From Ktedonobacteria bacterium brp13 (GTDB lineage Bacteria; Chloroflexota; Ktedonobacteria; Ktedonobacterales; Ktedonobacteraceae): a stretch of 64,000 nt of DNA. The notes below the pieces were generated by a model. That model had not been told where the DNA came from. It saw only the letters and a list, made by a program, of their open reading frames with translations, and did not search any database. Location of the stretch: positions 5,208,001 to 5,272,000 of the forward strand of contig AP024096.1 of assembly GCA_015099395.1 (NCBI GenBank), in the 5' to 3' direction. Both the position numbers and the translations under genes were made by a program. Shown here piece by piece: positions 35,522 through 44,457 of this stretch (the first letter of the stretch is position 1; each line of letters opens with the position of its first letter).

Positions 35522-35569
35522 CTCCACCCACGTTCACATGTGTGCATATGCATGGAAAAATGAAGAGTA

Positions 35570-36841
35570 TTATAATATGTTTTTGGTAAGAGTCGCCAGG
35601 AATTCCACGTTATTACTCGTCTTCGCCATATGTTGGAGTAGAGCCTCAGTCGCCTCCAGACTCCCTTTACCACTCTGCTGATCTGCGAGCGTTGAGAACA
35701 TACGACGCATCATCACAATTGAACGTAACGTCTTATCATCGAGCAGCAGCTCTTCACGGCGTGTGCTAGAGCGAGCAATATCGACCGCAGGGAAGACACG
35801 ACGCTCAGCCAACTTGCGATCCAGCAGCAGTTCCATATTACCGGTACCCTTAAACTCCTCATAGATCACGTCATCCATGCGGCTCCCGGTATCGACCAGG
35901 GCGGTAGCGATAATCGTCAGACTTCCACCTTCCTCGATCTTACGAGCAGCACCGAAGAAACGTTTAGGTGGAATAAGAGCACTCGGATCCAGACCACCAG
36001 AGAGCGTACGACCACTAGGCTGTACAGCAAGGTTATATGCACGGCTCAGACGTGTGATACTATCGAGCAGGATCACCACATCGCGACCACCCTCAACCAG
36101 GCGTTTGGCACGTTCCAGGACCATCTCAGCCACGCGTGTATGGGCCTCGGTAGGCTCATCAAACGTCGAGCTAATGACCTCTGCTTTGACCGAACGCTTC
36201 ATATCAGTAACTTCTTCAGGTCGCTCACCGATCAGCGCAATCATCAAATGAGTATCGCTATAGTTTTCAGTGATTGAGTTGGCAATGGATTTGAGGAGAA
36301 GAGTTTTACCAGCTTTCGGAGGAGAGACAATCAGACCGCGCTGTCCACGTCCGATGGGGGAGACAAGATTGACGAGACGCCCAGAGATGTTGGAAGGCCC
36401 GGTCTCCAGATTGAACATCTCACGTGGGAAGATCGGGGTCAGATTGTCAAAATGAGGACGTCGTTTCGCAATCTCAGGATCAACGCCATTAATGGCTTCA
36501 ACACGCAGTAATCCATAATATTTTTCATTATCTTTTGGAGGGCGGACCTGACCGGAGACCATATCACCTGTACGCAGACCGAAACGCCGGATCTGTGACT
36601 GCGATACGTACACATCCATATTCCCCGGCAGGAAGCGCTCCTGGCGCAGGAATCCGAACCCATCCTCTACGATCTCTAACACACCAGCACTAAAGATATT
36701 GCCTTGTTGTTCGGTGTTGGCTTGTAGAAGTCGGAAGACGAGGTCCTGTTTCTTGAGGGTACTGTAACCGGAGAGTTCGAGGTCGCGAGCAATATCGCGC
36801 AACTCTGTAATGGTTTTTATTTCTAACTCAGCTATGTTCAC
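35570..36841 (-). CDS. rho: Transcription termination factor Rho
   Basis: A 423-residue RNA-dependent ATPase that forms a hexameric ring and ends transcription. Rho_N helical domain at 1-45 (ELRDIARDLELSGYSTLKKQ), cold-shock-like RNA-binding domain at 50-120 (EDGFGFLRQ, GNMDVYVSQSQIRRFGLRTGD), Walker A VSPPKAGKTLLLK, Walker B DVVILLDSITRLSRAYN and the Q/R loops LSGGLDPSAL and FFGAARKIEEGG. No long insertion domain. The start is GTG. The only good Shine-Dalgarno, AAAGGAG at 36884-36890, lies 43 bases upstream, separated by a hairpin that would bring it to normal distance. The leader is about 285 bases. Confidence 0.96.
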   Translation of the reverse strand: MNIAELEIKTITELRDIARDLELSGYSTLKKQDLVFRLLQANTEQQGNIFSAGVLEIVEDGFGFLRQERFLPGNMDVYVSQSQIRRFGLRTGDMVSGQVRPPKDNEKYYGLLRVEAINGVDPEIAKRRPHFDNLTPIFPREMFNLETGPSNISGRLVNLVSPIGRGQRGLIVSPPKAGKTLLLKSIANSITENYSDTHLMIALIGERPEEVTDMKRSVKAEVISSTFDEPTEAHTRVAEMVLERAKRLVEGGRDVVILLDSITRLSRAYNLAVQPSGRTLSGGLDPSALIPPKRFFGAARKIEEGGSLTIIATALVDTGSRMDDVIYEEFKGTGNMELLLDRKLAERRVFPAVDIARSSTRREELLLDDKTLRSIVMMRRMFSTLADQQSGKGSLEATEALLQHMAKTSNNVEFLATLTKNIL

Positions 36842-36848
36842 GTTGTGT

Positions 36849-36890
36849 AAGGGCGCAGCAAGTGCTTGAGGGAAACGCCCTTTCTCCTTT
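36849..36890 (-). promoter_or_regulatory. Structured ribosome-binding region of rho
   Basis: On the minus strand: AAAGGAG (36890-36884), then a 34-base hairpin closed by AAGGGCG/CGCCCTT (36882-36876 and 36855-36849), then ACACAAC and the GTG start at 36841. When folded, the effective Shine-Dalgarno to start distance falls to about 8 bases. Confidence 0.5.
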
Positions 36891-37133
36891 CTGCGGTTGA
36901 ACCAGGATAGTAGTATATTGGTAGCAATTGGCGGTTGGCGGGAACTTGGTATTATGGGTTTGTCTTTGGGTCACGTTGAAATATACCCTGCACGAAAGAC
37001 TTGTAGCAACAGGTGGCTTTGATGATTGCTAAGAGGTGCCAGCCGATTAACAAAGATGCCCTACGACAATACTCTTGCAAGCGGGAACCCGAAGATGTTT
37101 GACGTTGCAGTTTGCATCTCTGAAGCTAGCTAG

Positions 37134-37162
37134 AATATACCACAGGCGCAAAAGGATGTCAA
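37134..37162 (-). promoter_or_regulatory. Sigma-70 promoter of rho
   Basis: Minus-strand TTGACA (37162-37157), 17-base spacer, TATATT (37139-37134). Start near 37127, about 285 bases before the rho GTG. The rest of the gap 36842-37260 is this leader plus about 100 bases without recognised features. Confidence 0.7.
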
Positions 37163-37260
37163 GTGTGTCGCCTGTCTTTACCGATTTATATCAGCATATG
37201 CTTCTCAGCATTTCTACTAACATAAAACAGCTATTCCCCGAGACACAGACTAGCTGCAGA

Positions 37261-37758
37261 CTATCTGCACGCTCTCTGCGTGGTGCGACATGGTCCTTGT
37301 ATGCCTGCCCAACCAGCTACCCGCTGCATATCATAGAATGAATACCAGTGGTTGTCAATCCATTCATTGCAGGCTCGCAGCATCTCTCCAAGCTCACGCT
37401 GCTCCAACTCACGCTCAACAATACGGTTCGCGTGAGGATGCTTATAGCGTCGCGGCATCGGCGAACCAAAGCCATGCAGATAATGTACCATCTCATGCGC
37501 AATCGTAATCACCAAAACCTCTTCAGGCACTGTTGTCACTTGCAACAGGCTATTTATACCGATGTAACTAAGGGTCGTATCTAATGAGAGACGGATTAAC
37601 CCCAGGCGACTCTTCCAGGGATAGCAGTAGTCAATCACGACTTCATTCATACGCAGACAGTCGGAGAAATACATCTGCCAGATCCAGCTGAGATACCTGG
37701 TAAGATCTTGCCTGCTCGACGGTGGCACGCTCGTTCTGAGCATAGAAGATGGCGGCAT
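37261..37758 (-). CDS. SprT-like zinc metallopeptidase family protein
   Basis: About 165 residues. ITIAHEMVHYLHG contains the HExxH zinc motif, followed by a region with PHANRIVERELEQRE where a third ligand is expected, as in SprT/WSS1-like proteins. The N-terminal 80 residues contain a beta-rich part (IRLSLDTTLSYIGINSLLQV) like the SprT fold. Start uncertain: no Shine-Dalgarno before the ATG at 37758, and a second ATG is five codons in. The C-terminus ends in an unstructured Arg/Thr/Cys stretch. The role, if SprT-like, would be cleavage of proteins at DNA or another housekeeping proteolysis. Confidence 0.7.
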   Translation of the reverse strand: MPPSSMLRTSVPPSSRQDLTRYLSWIWQMYFSDCLRMNEVVIDYCYPWKSRLGLIRLSLDTTLSYIGINSLLQVTTVPEEVLVITIAHEMVHYLHGFGSPMPRRYKHPHANRIVERELEQRELGEMLRACNEWIDNHWYSFYDMQRVAGWAGIQGPCRTTQRACR

Positions 37759-37975
37759 CGAAGAGACTCTTTATCTTTCTGGAAATATTCCGATGATTAT
37801 GTACGATATTTCTTTTAAGCAAGCTCTCAGAAGATTAATTCCTGCTTGAGATGAGGTTAGACTTTTCTTAGGAATGGCGATTTGAGCTCAAAATAGGTCA
37901 AATGACCTGTGCGATTTTGTCTTACTTCCGCTATTATTCCTCATGTAGAGAATATAACGATAGGAGGTACAGGCC

Positions 37976-38509
37976 ATGAATGCAACAGTATGTAAACCCG
38001 CAGAGCTAGCACTGGCTCTTCATTATCATGAACAGGTACGACCATTGCGTACGACACAGATCGCCGATGCATACGCCACGGCTCCTATCGAAGCAATCCG
38101 GCCAATTGTGATTACAGAGATACAGCCAGCCATCAATGAAGAGTCGCTGCATTCCTCCTTTGAAGACGCCATTAGTGAGCGCCTGACTGCGCAACATAAA
38201 CAGTGGGGTCGCCTGAGTAGTGCAGAACTGAATGTTCCTGCCCTCACATATAGCGCACGCACACGCATAACCGATCCCTTCTTTAATGTACAGGATGCGA
38301 CAAAGAGAACATATATAAATACACCCAATACTGAACTACTACACCTGGATACGCTCAACGCAGGGCGCGAACCAGCCAGCACGTATAGTACACATCCCAT
38401 TCATGCCAGCACAGTGCAACGCTATACAATATGTATCTGTACAGCACTCATTCTCCTTATGTCCGGCTTTGATCTCATGGGTCTGCTCATCATGCGCATG
38501 ATGCATTAA
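37976..38509 (+). CDS. Unknown protein with a single C-terminal membrane anchor
   Basis: 177 residues, not recognised. Residues 1-145 are soluble, Ala/Thr/Glu-rich with no motif; residues 149-171 (ICICTALILLMSGFDLMGLL) form one hydrophobic helix at the very C-terminus, so the protein should be tail-anchored with its bulk in the cytoplasm. A very good TAGGAGG lies 10 bases before the ATG, which supports real translation. Neighbours are unrelated. Confidence 0.65.
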   Translation: MNATVCKPAELALALHYHEQVRPLRTTQIADAYATAPIEAIRPIVITEIQPAINEESLHSSFEDAISERLTAQHKQWGRLSSAELNVPALTYSARTRITDPFFNVQDATKRTYINTPNTELLHLDTLNAGREPASTYSTHPIHASTVQRYTICICTALILLMSGFDLMGLLIMRMMH

Positions 38510-38667
38510 ATCATTTATTTATAGAGCAATAAGGTCTGGTAATCTACACGCAATCCCAGCATTATTTTCTGTAGAAGTTTGATCTCTTATCCCCTCCAGC
38601 TAATGATGCATAAACTCAAAAAAAGCAAAGGGAATAATAATATGCCAGAAAGTAATAGGATAAGAGG

Positions 38668-38685
38668 CGATTATTTAAATAATCG
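38668..38685. repeat. 18-bp perfect AT-rich palindrome
   Basis: CGATTATTTAAATAATCG, a perfect palindrome in the 343-base gap 38510-38852, about 170 bases before the FtsB-like gene. Could be an operator or a chance AT-rich cruciform. Nothing else was identified in this gap. Confidence 0.4.
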
Positions 38686-38852
38686 TCATATGAGAAGTCT
38701 CTATTGAAAGAGGCAGAGGTGGTACAACCCATTGCTCCTATAGGATAGGACTTACAGGTTCTAAAGCATGTGTGTAGGAAAACCGCATGGTAAAATAAAA
38801 CCAATGATACTTATCTGGTAGTTATTACGTATATTACTTGAGAGGAGGTTAT

Positions 38853-39332
38853 GTGCAAACTCGTGCAGGAAGAGCGCAATCGGCAGCACGCTCGGAGGGT
38901 GGAGGTGCTCATGTTACCTCTGCGATCGGCATAGAGGACTCGTATGGTCGGCGGCGTGTAAAACGGATGTCGCTCTATACGCGTACAGTGCTTTCACTCA
39001 CTGGCCTTATCTGTGCTGCTCTCTTAATGGCAACGCTTTCACAGGCATGGTCAAACAGTAATCTGGAGCAGGAGACGCAACAGCAGCAGCAATCCCTTCA
39101 GCAGGTTCAGCATACGAATCAGCGTTTGGGAAAGGATGCGCAACGCTACCAGGATCCGGCGACAATTGAGAGCGAGGCACGCCAGCAACTGGGCTACATT
39201 CGACCTGGAGAGCACTCCCTGGTCGTTATTAATGCCGACAACAAAGGTCAGTCCCATATACAGCCAACGACAAGGCAGATACTGCATCCTGGCTACTGGG
39301 GACAATGGTGGCACATTTTCTTTGGTTCTTAA
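38853..39332 (+). CDS. FtsB/DivIC-like septum-formation initiator protein
   Basis: About 159 residues with the classic layout: a basic cytoplasmic N-terminus of about 45 residues, one hydrophobic helix (about LTGLICAALLMATLSQA), a Gln-rich coiled coil (QEETQQQQQSLQQ-like) and a short C-terminal motif SEARQQLGYIRPGEHSLVVI that matches the DivIC/FtsB pattern ...A-R-x-x-L-G-x-x-x-P-G-E. Role: part of the FtsQLB-type divisome complex. The GTG at 38853 follows AGAGGAGG at 38841-38848 with a short 4-base spacing; the ATG two bases earlier is in a different frame. Confidence 0.8.
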   Translation: MQTRAGRAQSAARSEGGGAHVTSAIGIEDSYGRRRVKRMSLYTRTVLSLTGLICAALLMATLSQAWSNSNLEQETQQQQQSLQQVQHTNQRLGKDAQRYQDPATIESEARQQLGYIRPGEHSLVVINADNKGQSHIQPTTRQILHPGYWGQWWHIFFGS

Positions 39333-39385
39333 AAATATCGACAGATCTATGCGAGAGAATAAAGTAACATCAACGTCCCATTTGC

Positions 39386-39415
39386 TTGACAGGATATGTA
39401 TCATGAAAGTATAAC
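39386..39415 (+). promoter_or_regulatory. Near-consensus sigma-70 promoter for the 39.4-39.7 kb RNA
   Basis: TTGACA (39386-39391), 18-base spacer, TATAAC (39410-39415), located after the stop of the FtsB-like gene. Start predicted near 39422. Confidence 0.7.
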
Positions 39416-39421
39416 GTAACT

Positions 39422-39667
39422 ATACTCACGGTATACAAAATTAATAAGCGTCCTCGTTTTAGGGATTAACGGATTAGAGAGCATTTTAAGGGATTCAGCA
39501 TGCAGCAGAGGCAGACCGACAGGGCAACAACGCTTATGCTTATTCAGCCCCAACATTGGTTGGGGCTTATTGAATTATTGCTTTGTCAGTCGCGTTTCGC
39601 AGAGTGAGGAATTTCGTTATTCCCTGGCGGAGCGCAATACAAAAAGCGCTCCGCCTTCTTTTTTTTT
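39422..39667 (+). ncRNA. Candidate structured non-coding RNA, 6S RNA-like
   Basis: A free-standing transcription unit of about 245 bases with its own promoter and a strong intrinsic terminator but no plausible ORF. The sequence folds as a rod. A closing helix pairs 39462-39475 with 39611-39624 (12 of 14 positions). A second helix pairs GACAGGGCAA (39518-39527) with TTGCTTTGTC (39578-39587), ten pairs including two G-U. The terminal arm holds a perfect 9-base-pair hairpin (39546-39554 with 39559-39567, ATTG loop). Between the first two helices is a large asymmetric bubble whose 3' side contains a mini-hairpin GCG-TTT-CGC (39592-39600). This is the architecture of 6S RNA, which binds RNA polymerase as an open-promoter mimic. 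tmRNA, RNase P RNA and SRP RNA signatures are absent. RNA gene likely, 6S identity inferred. Confidence 0.55.
39626..39667 (+). terminator. Strong intrinsic terminator of the candidate RNA
   Basis: A perfect 10-base-pair GC-rich stem GGCGGAGCGC/GCGCTCCGCC (39626-39635, 39646-39655) with a 10-base loop, followed by TTC and a run of ten T. Confidence 0.93.
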
Positions 39668-40196
39668 ATGAGAGCATTGCTGAAAAACCTTTCTTATCGT
39701 CCTTGTAGCTTTGTCGTCTTAGTAGCGTTCTTTGTAAGATCTTAGTATAGCGGCTTTGACTTTTGCCTTTGCCTATCAGGAGGGACTGGTACACAGATGT
39801 GCAGATGGGGATGGATAGTGCTAAAAAATTCATGAGAGTTCTCTGCTATATCACCTATGTCTTTATCATTTCTATTACATTACCTATTGGCAGAACCCAT
39901 CAACCGCAATAGAACACTCACAATCCCGGATGCACAACAGTCATTTTTCTCCACTCACGTGGTATCGAAGATGATCCACACAAAAGACCAGGGCCATAGC
40001 ATAACGACGCCTTGGAAGAAGACAAAGCCCGGCACGCATCATTATCGAGTACAGACATGCGTACCTGTGACTCATACGTACGATGGAAGATACTGATATG
40101 GATCATATGGATCATACCGAATACCACTGATAAACCCGCAACCTGGGGCAAACAGGTAAGGGTTTTCCACAGATTTCATGATGAGTAGGAGCAGTT
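39668..40196. other. Gap without a supported gene
   Basis: The 529 bases between the RNA terminator and the M20 peptidase contain one 79-residue ORF (39857-40096) with no Shine-Dalgarno or family pattern, which I do not accept. No repeat or clear promoter was found. Confidence 0.4.
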
Positions 40197-41459
40197 ATGA
40201 GAGCACAACCATTGGTATCCAGCCACACAAAGCTGGTAACTACGCAAATAGAGCCTGCACAGGTATCCTCGCAGGCAGTGCCGCAAACACCTGCGCAGGC
40301 AGTACAATCCTATGTTGAGCGACAACTATCACACTTTATACAAGAGCTTACGGAATTATGCGCAATCGATTCTGGAACCTATTATAAAATTGGTGTTGAT
40401 GAGGTTTCCTTCTACCTGGCAGGACGCATGCGTGGGCTGGGCATGGATGTAACGCACTTTGAGCATGAGAAGTGGGGCAACGATGTCTACGGTGTGCTGA
40501 AGGGCAGCGGCAAGGGGATCATTGTCTTGCTTGGTCATATGGATACAGTCTATCCGATCGGTACGGCAGCGGCTCGCCCGGTGCGTGTGGAGGGGAATAC
40601 CATCTATGGCCCTGGTGTCATCGATATGAAGGGCTGCATTCTTTCTGCAATCTATGCTATTGAGGCGCTACAAGATATCAATTATCAAGATTTCGCTGAG
40701 ATCCGTTTCCTCTGTGTCTCCGATGAGGAGATCAGTGATCGCCACAGTAAAGAACTGATCCATCAGGTCTGTCAGGATTGCCATGGCGTTCTGGTACTGG
40801 AGGCGGCCCGCGAAAATGGCGATATGGTCAGTGAGCGCAAAGGTGGCGCATGGTATCGGCTGAAAGCACATGGACACTCAGCACATGCCGGTGTAGAGCC
40901 GGAGAAGGGTGCGAATGCTATTCTTGAACTGGCGCACCAGATCGTGCAGTTTCAGAGCTTGAACGGCTGGCGTCCAGGTACAACGATCAATGTTGGCAAG
41001 ATCACTGGAGGAACAGTTACAAATGTGGTCCCCGATTACGCTGAGGTCTTCTTCGATGTACGCTTCCTCGCGAACAGCGATCGCGATGCACTGGAAGAGC
41101 GCTGGAATCAGATGCTCCAGCAAAAGCAGGTAGACGGCGTTGAACTGACGTTAGAGATCGACCCTGACGGTCGAGATCCGATGATCTGCACACCATCTAA
41201 TCTGCGTATGGCGTTGCGGGCACAGGAGATCGCACACGATGAGCTAGGCTTTGCAGTAAAGCATGGTCCAACAGGTGGCATCTCCGACGCCAACTATGCC
41301 TCTGGCTTCGGCTATCCAGCTCTCGATGGTCTGGGCCCCATAGGTGGACTCGACCATAGCCCTAAAGAATATATGGAGAAGGATAGCATCGCGCCACGTA
41401 CCGCCCTGCTGGCTGGTCTGATCGCTGATATTGGAGTATGCGGCAACGTAGAGCCGTAG
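40197..41459 (+). CDS. M20-family zinc metallopeptidase (glutamate carboxypeptidase-like)
   Basis: A 420-residue cytoplasmic peptidase or amidohydrolase of the ArgE/DapE/CPG2 group. Metal-site motifs in order: GHMDTVYPIG (His, Asp base), GVIDMKGCI (bridging Asp), VSDEEIS (general-base Glu and ligand Glu), VLEAARENGD, then the dimerisation domain starting LKAHGHSAHAGVEPEKGANA with the conserved His, and GGLDHSPKEYM with the last His. It resembles carboxypeptidase G2 rather than DapE. The first 40 residues are polar and not part of the fold. TAGGAG precedes the ATG. Substrate not determined. Confidence 0.92.
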   Translation: MRAQPLVSSHTKLVTTQIEPAQVSSQAVPQTPAQAVQSYVERQLSHFIQELTELCAIDSGTYYKIGVDEVSFYLAGRMRGLGMDVTHFEHEKWGNDVYGVLKGSGKGIIVLLGHMDTVYPIGTAAARPVRVEGNTIYGPGVIDMKGCILSAIYAIEALQDINYQDFAEIRFLCVSDEEISDRHSKELIHQVCQDCHGVLVLEAARENGDMVSERKGGAWYRLKAHGHSAHAGVEPEKGANAILELAHQIVQFQSLNGWRPGTTINVGKITGGTVTNVVPDYAEVFFDVRFLANSDRDALEERWNQMLQQKQVDGVELTLEIDPDGRDPMICTPSNLRMALRAQEIAHDELGFAVKHGPTGGISDANYASGFGYPALDGLGPIGGLDHSPKEYMEKDSIAPRTALLAGLIADIGVCGNVEP

Positions 41460-41495
41460 AGACACTTTCATGTCAGAGTGAACAGACGAGCAAAC

Positions 41496-41549
41496 ACAAC
41501 AAGAAAGCGGGACTCCGGTCAAACGATCGGAGTCCCGCTTTCTTGTTGT
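41496..41549. terminator. Bidirectional terminator, 22-bp perfect stem
   Basis: Arms 41496-41517 and 41528-41549 are perfectly complementary with a 10-base loop, with AAGAAAG/CTTTCTT flanks giving T-rich tails on both strands. It separates the convergent M20 and NYN genes. Confidence 0.92.
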
Positions 41550-41580
41550 ATAAGCTTACTACGTAGATCCTCTTCAGCAG

Positions 41581-44457
41581 TTAGCCGCGAATCTCGTCGA
41601 GCAGCATCGAGAGATTGATGAACAAGTCACAACTCTGACGCAGTGTCGCCGACATCGCCTCGTCAAAGGCAGCAACCTCGACGCGGACACCATGATCGGA
41701 ACAATAGTCGAGCATCGGCATAAAGTCGCTATCACCGCTGACAAGGACAACACAATCGACTGCGCCACCATCGACCAGACGGACGACGTCCATACAGAGG
41801 TCGAGGTCCAGATCGGCCTTCTTAGCGCCGCTGGAGAACGTCTTGTAGTTCTTAGTGGTAATACGATAGCCGAGACCCTTGACGGCCTGCAAGAACATCT
41901 GCTCTTCACCGGCCTGTGGGCTGGTTGGGCAGTAGGCATGCGCACGTACAAGACGGCGATTGCCACGCAGGAAGTCGAGTAGTTTGCCGAAGTGGACCGT
42001 CATACGCAGCGTGCGAGCTGAGTAGAGCAGGTTCGCAACGTCAACGAACACACCGACACGTTCCGTCGAAGGGAAAGGCGGCAAGGTAACCGAGACGTTG
42101 GTCGGAGCCTGGTTCATACGTCGGAACTCGGCAACCATACGGTCGGTCTGCTGCTGCAAGGCCTGTGAAACGATATTGGCAAACTGTGTCATCGCGGCGG
42201 TTGAAAGGCCACCGCTATCGGCTGAGCGTGAGCTCGGATAGATCGGTGAGGTTGGACGCGCCTCAGCTCGTGTATTCCGACCATCACGCATTATCACACT
42301 ACCCCTTGCAGGCGAGGGATCGGGTCCCATGAAGGGTCCGGAGAGCTCGCTACTCTGCTGATTCATCTGGTTCAGTGTATAGCCAGAGACAATAGCGTAA
42401 GGATTAACGCTCGCAGCTGGTAGCGAGCGCGCCGGCGGCGTCACAGGTGCCGGTGCCGGAGTCGGCGCAGGGGTTGCGACAGGCGATGGCGGAATACTGG
42501 TGCTATTCATATTTGAGTTATTCATGCTTGCACTATTTATAGCAGGGCTACTCGCCACGTTAGGTGTAGCCGGGCTCGTACTTGAGCGATGCCTGCGGCG
42601 GCGGCGTGAGCTGGCCTTCTGCAACTCAGAATATTCCAAAGGTGGTAGATCCTCGGGAGCAATCTGCTCCTGTTGCTTCTGCAGTGCTGGTGCAGGAGTC
42701 TCAACGATCGGTGCACCAGGAGTACTCTCCTGAACCGGAGTGGCCTGAGGAGCTTGCGGCTCCTTCTCTTTACTATGGCGACGACGGCTCCCTGTCACAT
42801 GCTCGGTCACAGGAGTAGTTGGAGTCTCGCTGGTTGCATTCTCGCTTTCCTTCTCCTGCGTGCTCGTGTGTTTCTTCGCCGGGGTCTCGCTCGCCTGATG
42901 CACACCGTTATTATTATTGTTCAGCTGTCCATTTACGCCATGCTTTGCCTCCTCGGCAGTGGGCTGGATGGCAGCTGAGCTATGTTTCTCTTCACTCTTC
43001 TGCTGACTGGCCTCGACTGAACTTACATCAGCCTGGCTGGCCGGTGTAGCAGCAGGTTTGTTGCTTGGGCTCGCAGCGCCAAAGGTTGGTGTGGTACTAC
43101 TATCACGCGTGATATGGCTGGCCGCAGGACGGTCAAAGCGATAGCGGCGCGCCGGACGTGGAGCAGGTTGCTCAGCAGGAGTCTCGCTCGCAGCAGTACT
43201 GGCCTCTGTCTGGTTAGACTCAACCGAGGCACTCGACTGATTCTCAACCGGCAATGGTGCCTGTATCTCTTCACGCAGATGACGATTGACACTATGGCGT
43301 GGCATACGTAAACGGGAAGGGGGCCGCAATAATGGCGATACTGGACGAGCTACAGGCTGCTCTACATCCTGACTACTCGTTTGCTCTGGCTCTTCCTGTC
43401 TCCCTTCGGTCTCATCGGCAACCTTCATGGTCTCTTCTTTCACATTTTTGTTTTGTACATCATATCCACGCTCACTCTCAGGAACCTCCGCAGATAAAGC
43501 AACGCTGTCAACCACATTGCTCTCCACGGCCACTGCCGGGGTCTCTGGCAAGTTGCCACCGACGACCAGGTCCGAGAGGATCGAGAGCGCACCGGACTGA
43601 TTGCCGCGTGCGGCTGCTTCAGCCTGGCGGAACTCAGCGATAAAATCAGTGAAAGGACGTACCTCTTCAGATTTTACGTTGCTCGTAGGCGCATGCTCAG
43701 GTGTTTCAGTAACCTCAGCATCCTCAGTGCTTGCCTGCCCTTCAGAAGCCTCAACACTAGCATGTGCAGGCTCAACGGAAGGAGCATCGGTCGTGGAAGA
43801 CTGGCTCGCCGGGATAGCCTGCACAGGATCAAGTGTAAAGAAAGGCGCTTCCCATAGGTTCTGTGCCTGCGTCTCCTGGACAGCATCAGCAGTGGTTGAC
43901 GGCTCAGTCGCTGTCTCTTCTGCAAGCGGACCTGAGAACTCGGCAGTTGTTTCGTCGTGTAGTTCGATAGGGAATACCTCAGGGTTATCAGAGGCTTCAA
44001 TAGAATGAGCAATTGAGGATATCTCAGGCGATCCAAAGGGTGAGAAAGTCTCCTCAGACTCTTTGTGAGAAGAATCTGACTCGTTGCCCTTACCCTGCTC
44101 GGACTGAGTATCGTCAGTTGCAGATACCGCATTCACAGCGTCTGCTGTGTCTGGGGTATCGGTAGCGGTCGCTTGTATGTTTGTTAAAGACAGAACGGAT
44201 GCGGATGAAGCATCTTCGCTTGTAGCATTCTCAATGGACTGAGTTGCCGCGTCAGTCTCAGTTGACACCTGCAAAGTGTCGGTATGTTCATCAGAAGAAG
44301 AGGTCACCTCAGAAGCAGGTGTAGCAACATCCTCGCCGAGCTCGATAACCTCCGATGCAGCGGGGTTAACCGTCGTTACATTTTCGGGGGCAGACGAATT
44401 CTCCACGACGGATGCATCAACGTCGTTCTGTTCATGATGCGTATTATGCGTTGTCAC
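41581..44457 (-). CDS. Very long disordered protein with C-terminal NYN (LabA/DUF88) nuclease-like domain
   Basis: 958 residues. Residues 1 to about 790 are low-complexity, rich in Ser, Thr, Ala, Pro, Glu and Gln, with acidic first half and Arg-rich islands (RPARRYRFDRP, SSRRRRRHRS); no folded domain is evident. From about residue 798 a NYN domain follows: VGVFVDVANLLYSAR with the first catalytic Asp, KKADLDLDLCMDVVRL, and VVLVSGDSDFMPML with the DSD core, ending SDHGVRVEVAAF. NYN/PIN-like folds are RNases with a magnesium site; LabA relatives are also implicated in regulation. Start GTG with GGAG 7 bases upstream. The domain alone would be 160 residues, so the extension is exceptional. It is followed by the convergent terminator and preceded by a CDP-alcohol transferase on the same strand. 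Confidence 0.85.
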   Translation of the reverse strand: MTTHNTHHEQNDVDASVVENSSAPENVTTVNPAASEVIELGEDVATPASEVTSSSDEHTDTLQVSTETDAATQSIENATSEDASSASVLSLTNIQATATDTPDTADAVNAVSATDDTQSEQGKGNESDSSHKESEETFSPFGSPEISSIAHSIEASDNPEVFPIELHDETTAEFSGPLAEETATEPSTTADAVQETQAQNLWEAPFFTLDPVQAIPASQSSTTDAPSVEPAHASVEASEGQASTEDAEVTETPEHAPTSNVKSEEVRPFTDFIAEFRQAEAAARGNQSGALSILSDLVVGGNLPETPAVAVESNVVDSVALSAEVPESERGYDVQNKNVKEETMKVADETEGRQEEPEQTSSQDVEQPVARPVSPLLRPPSRLRMPRHSVNRHLREEIQAPLPVENQSSASVESNQTEASTAASETPAEQPAPRPARRYRFDRPAASHITRDSSTTPTFGAASPSNKPAATPASQADVSSVEASQQKSEEKHSSAAIQPTAEEAKHGVNGQLNNNNNGVHQASETPAKKHTSTQEKESENATSETPTTPVTEHVTGSRRRHSKEKEPQAPQATPVQESTPGAPIVETPAPALQKQQEQIAPEDLPPLEYSELQKASSRRRRRHRSSTSPATPNVASSPAINSASMNNSNMNSTSIPPSPVATPAPTPAPAPVTPPARSLPAASVNPYAIVSGYTLNQMNQQSSELSGPFMGPDPSPARGSVIMRDGRNTRAEARPTSPIYPSSRSADSGGLSTAAMTQFANIVSQALQQQTDRMVAEFRRMNQAPTNVSVTLPPFPSTERVGVFVDVANLLYSARTLRMTVHFGKLLDFLRGNRRLVRAHAYCPTSPQAGEEQMFLQAVKGLGYRITTKNYKTFSSGAKKADLDLDLCMDVVRLVDGGAVDCVVLVSGDSDFMPMLDYCSDHGVRVEVAAFDEAMSATLRQSCDLFINLSMLLDEIRG

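Noticed and set aside
39422..39667. tmRNA, RNase P RNA or SRP RNA at the candidate RNA locus
   Set aside because: No tRNA-like ends, no RNase P core motifs and no SRP apical GGAAGGAAGCAGCC-type loop.
39857..40096. 79-residue ORF before the M20 gene
   Set aside because: No Shine-Dalgarno, no hydrophobic or domain pattern and composition unlike neighbours.
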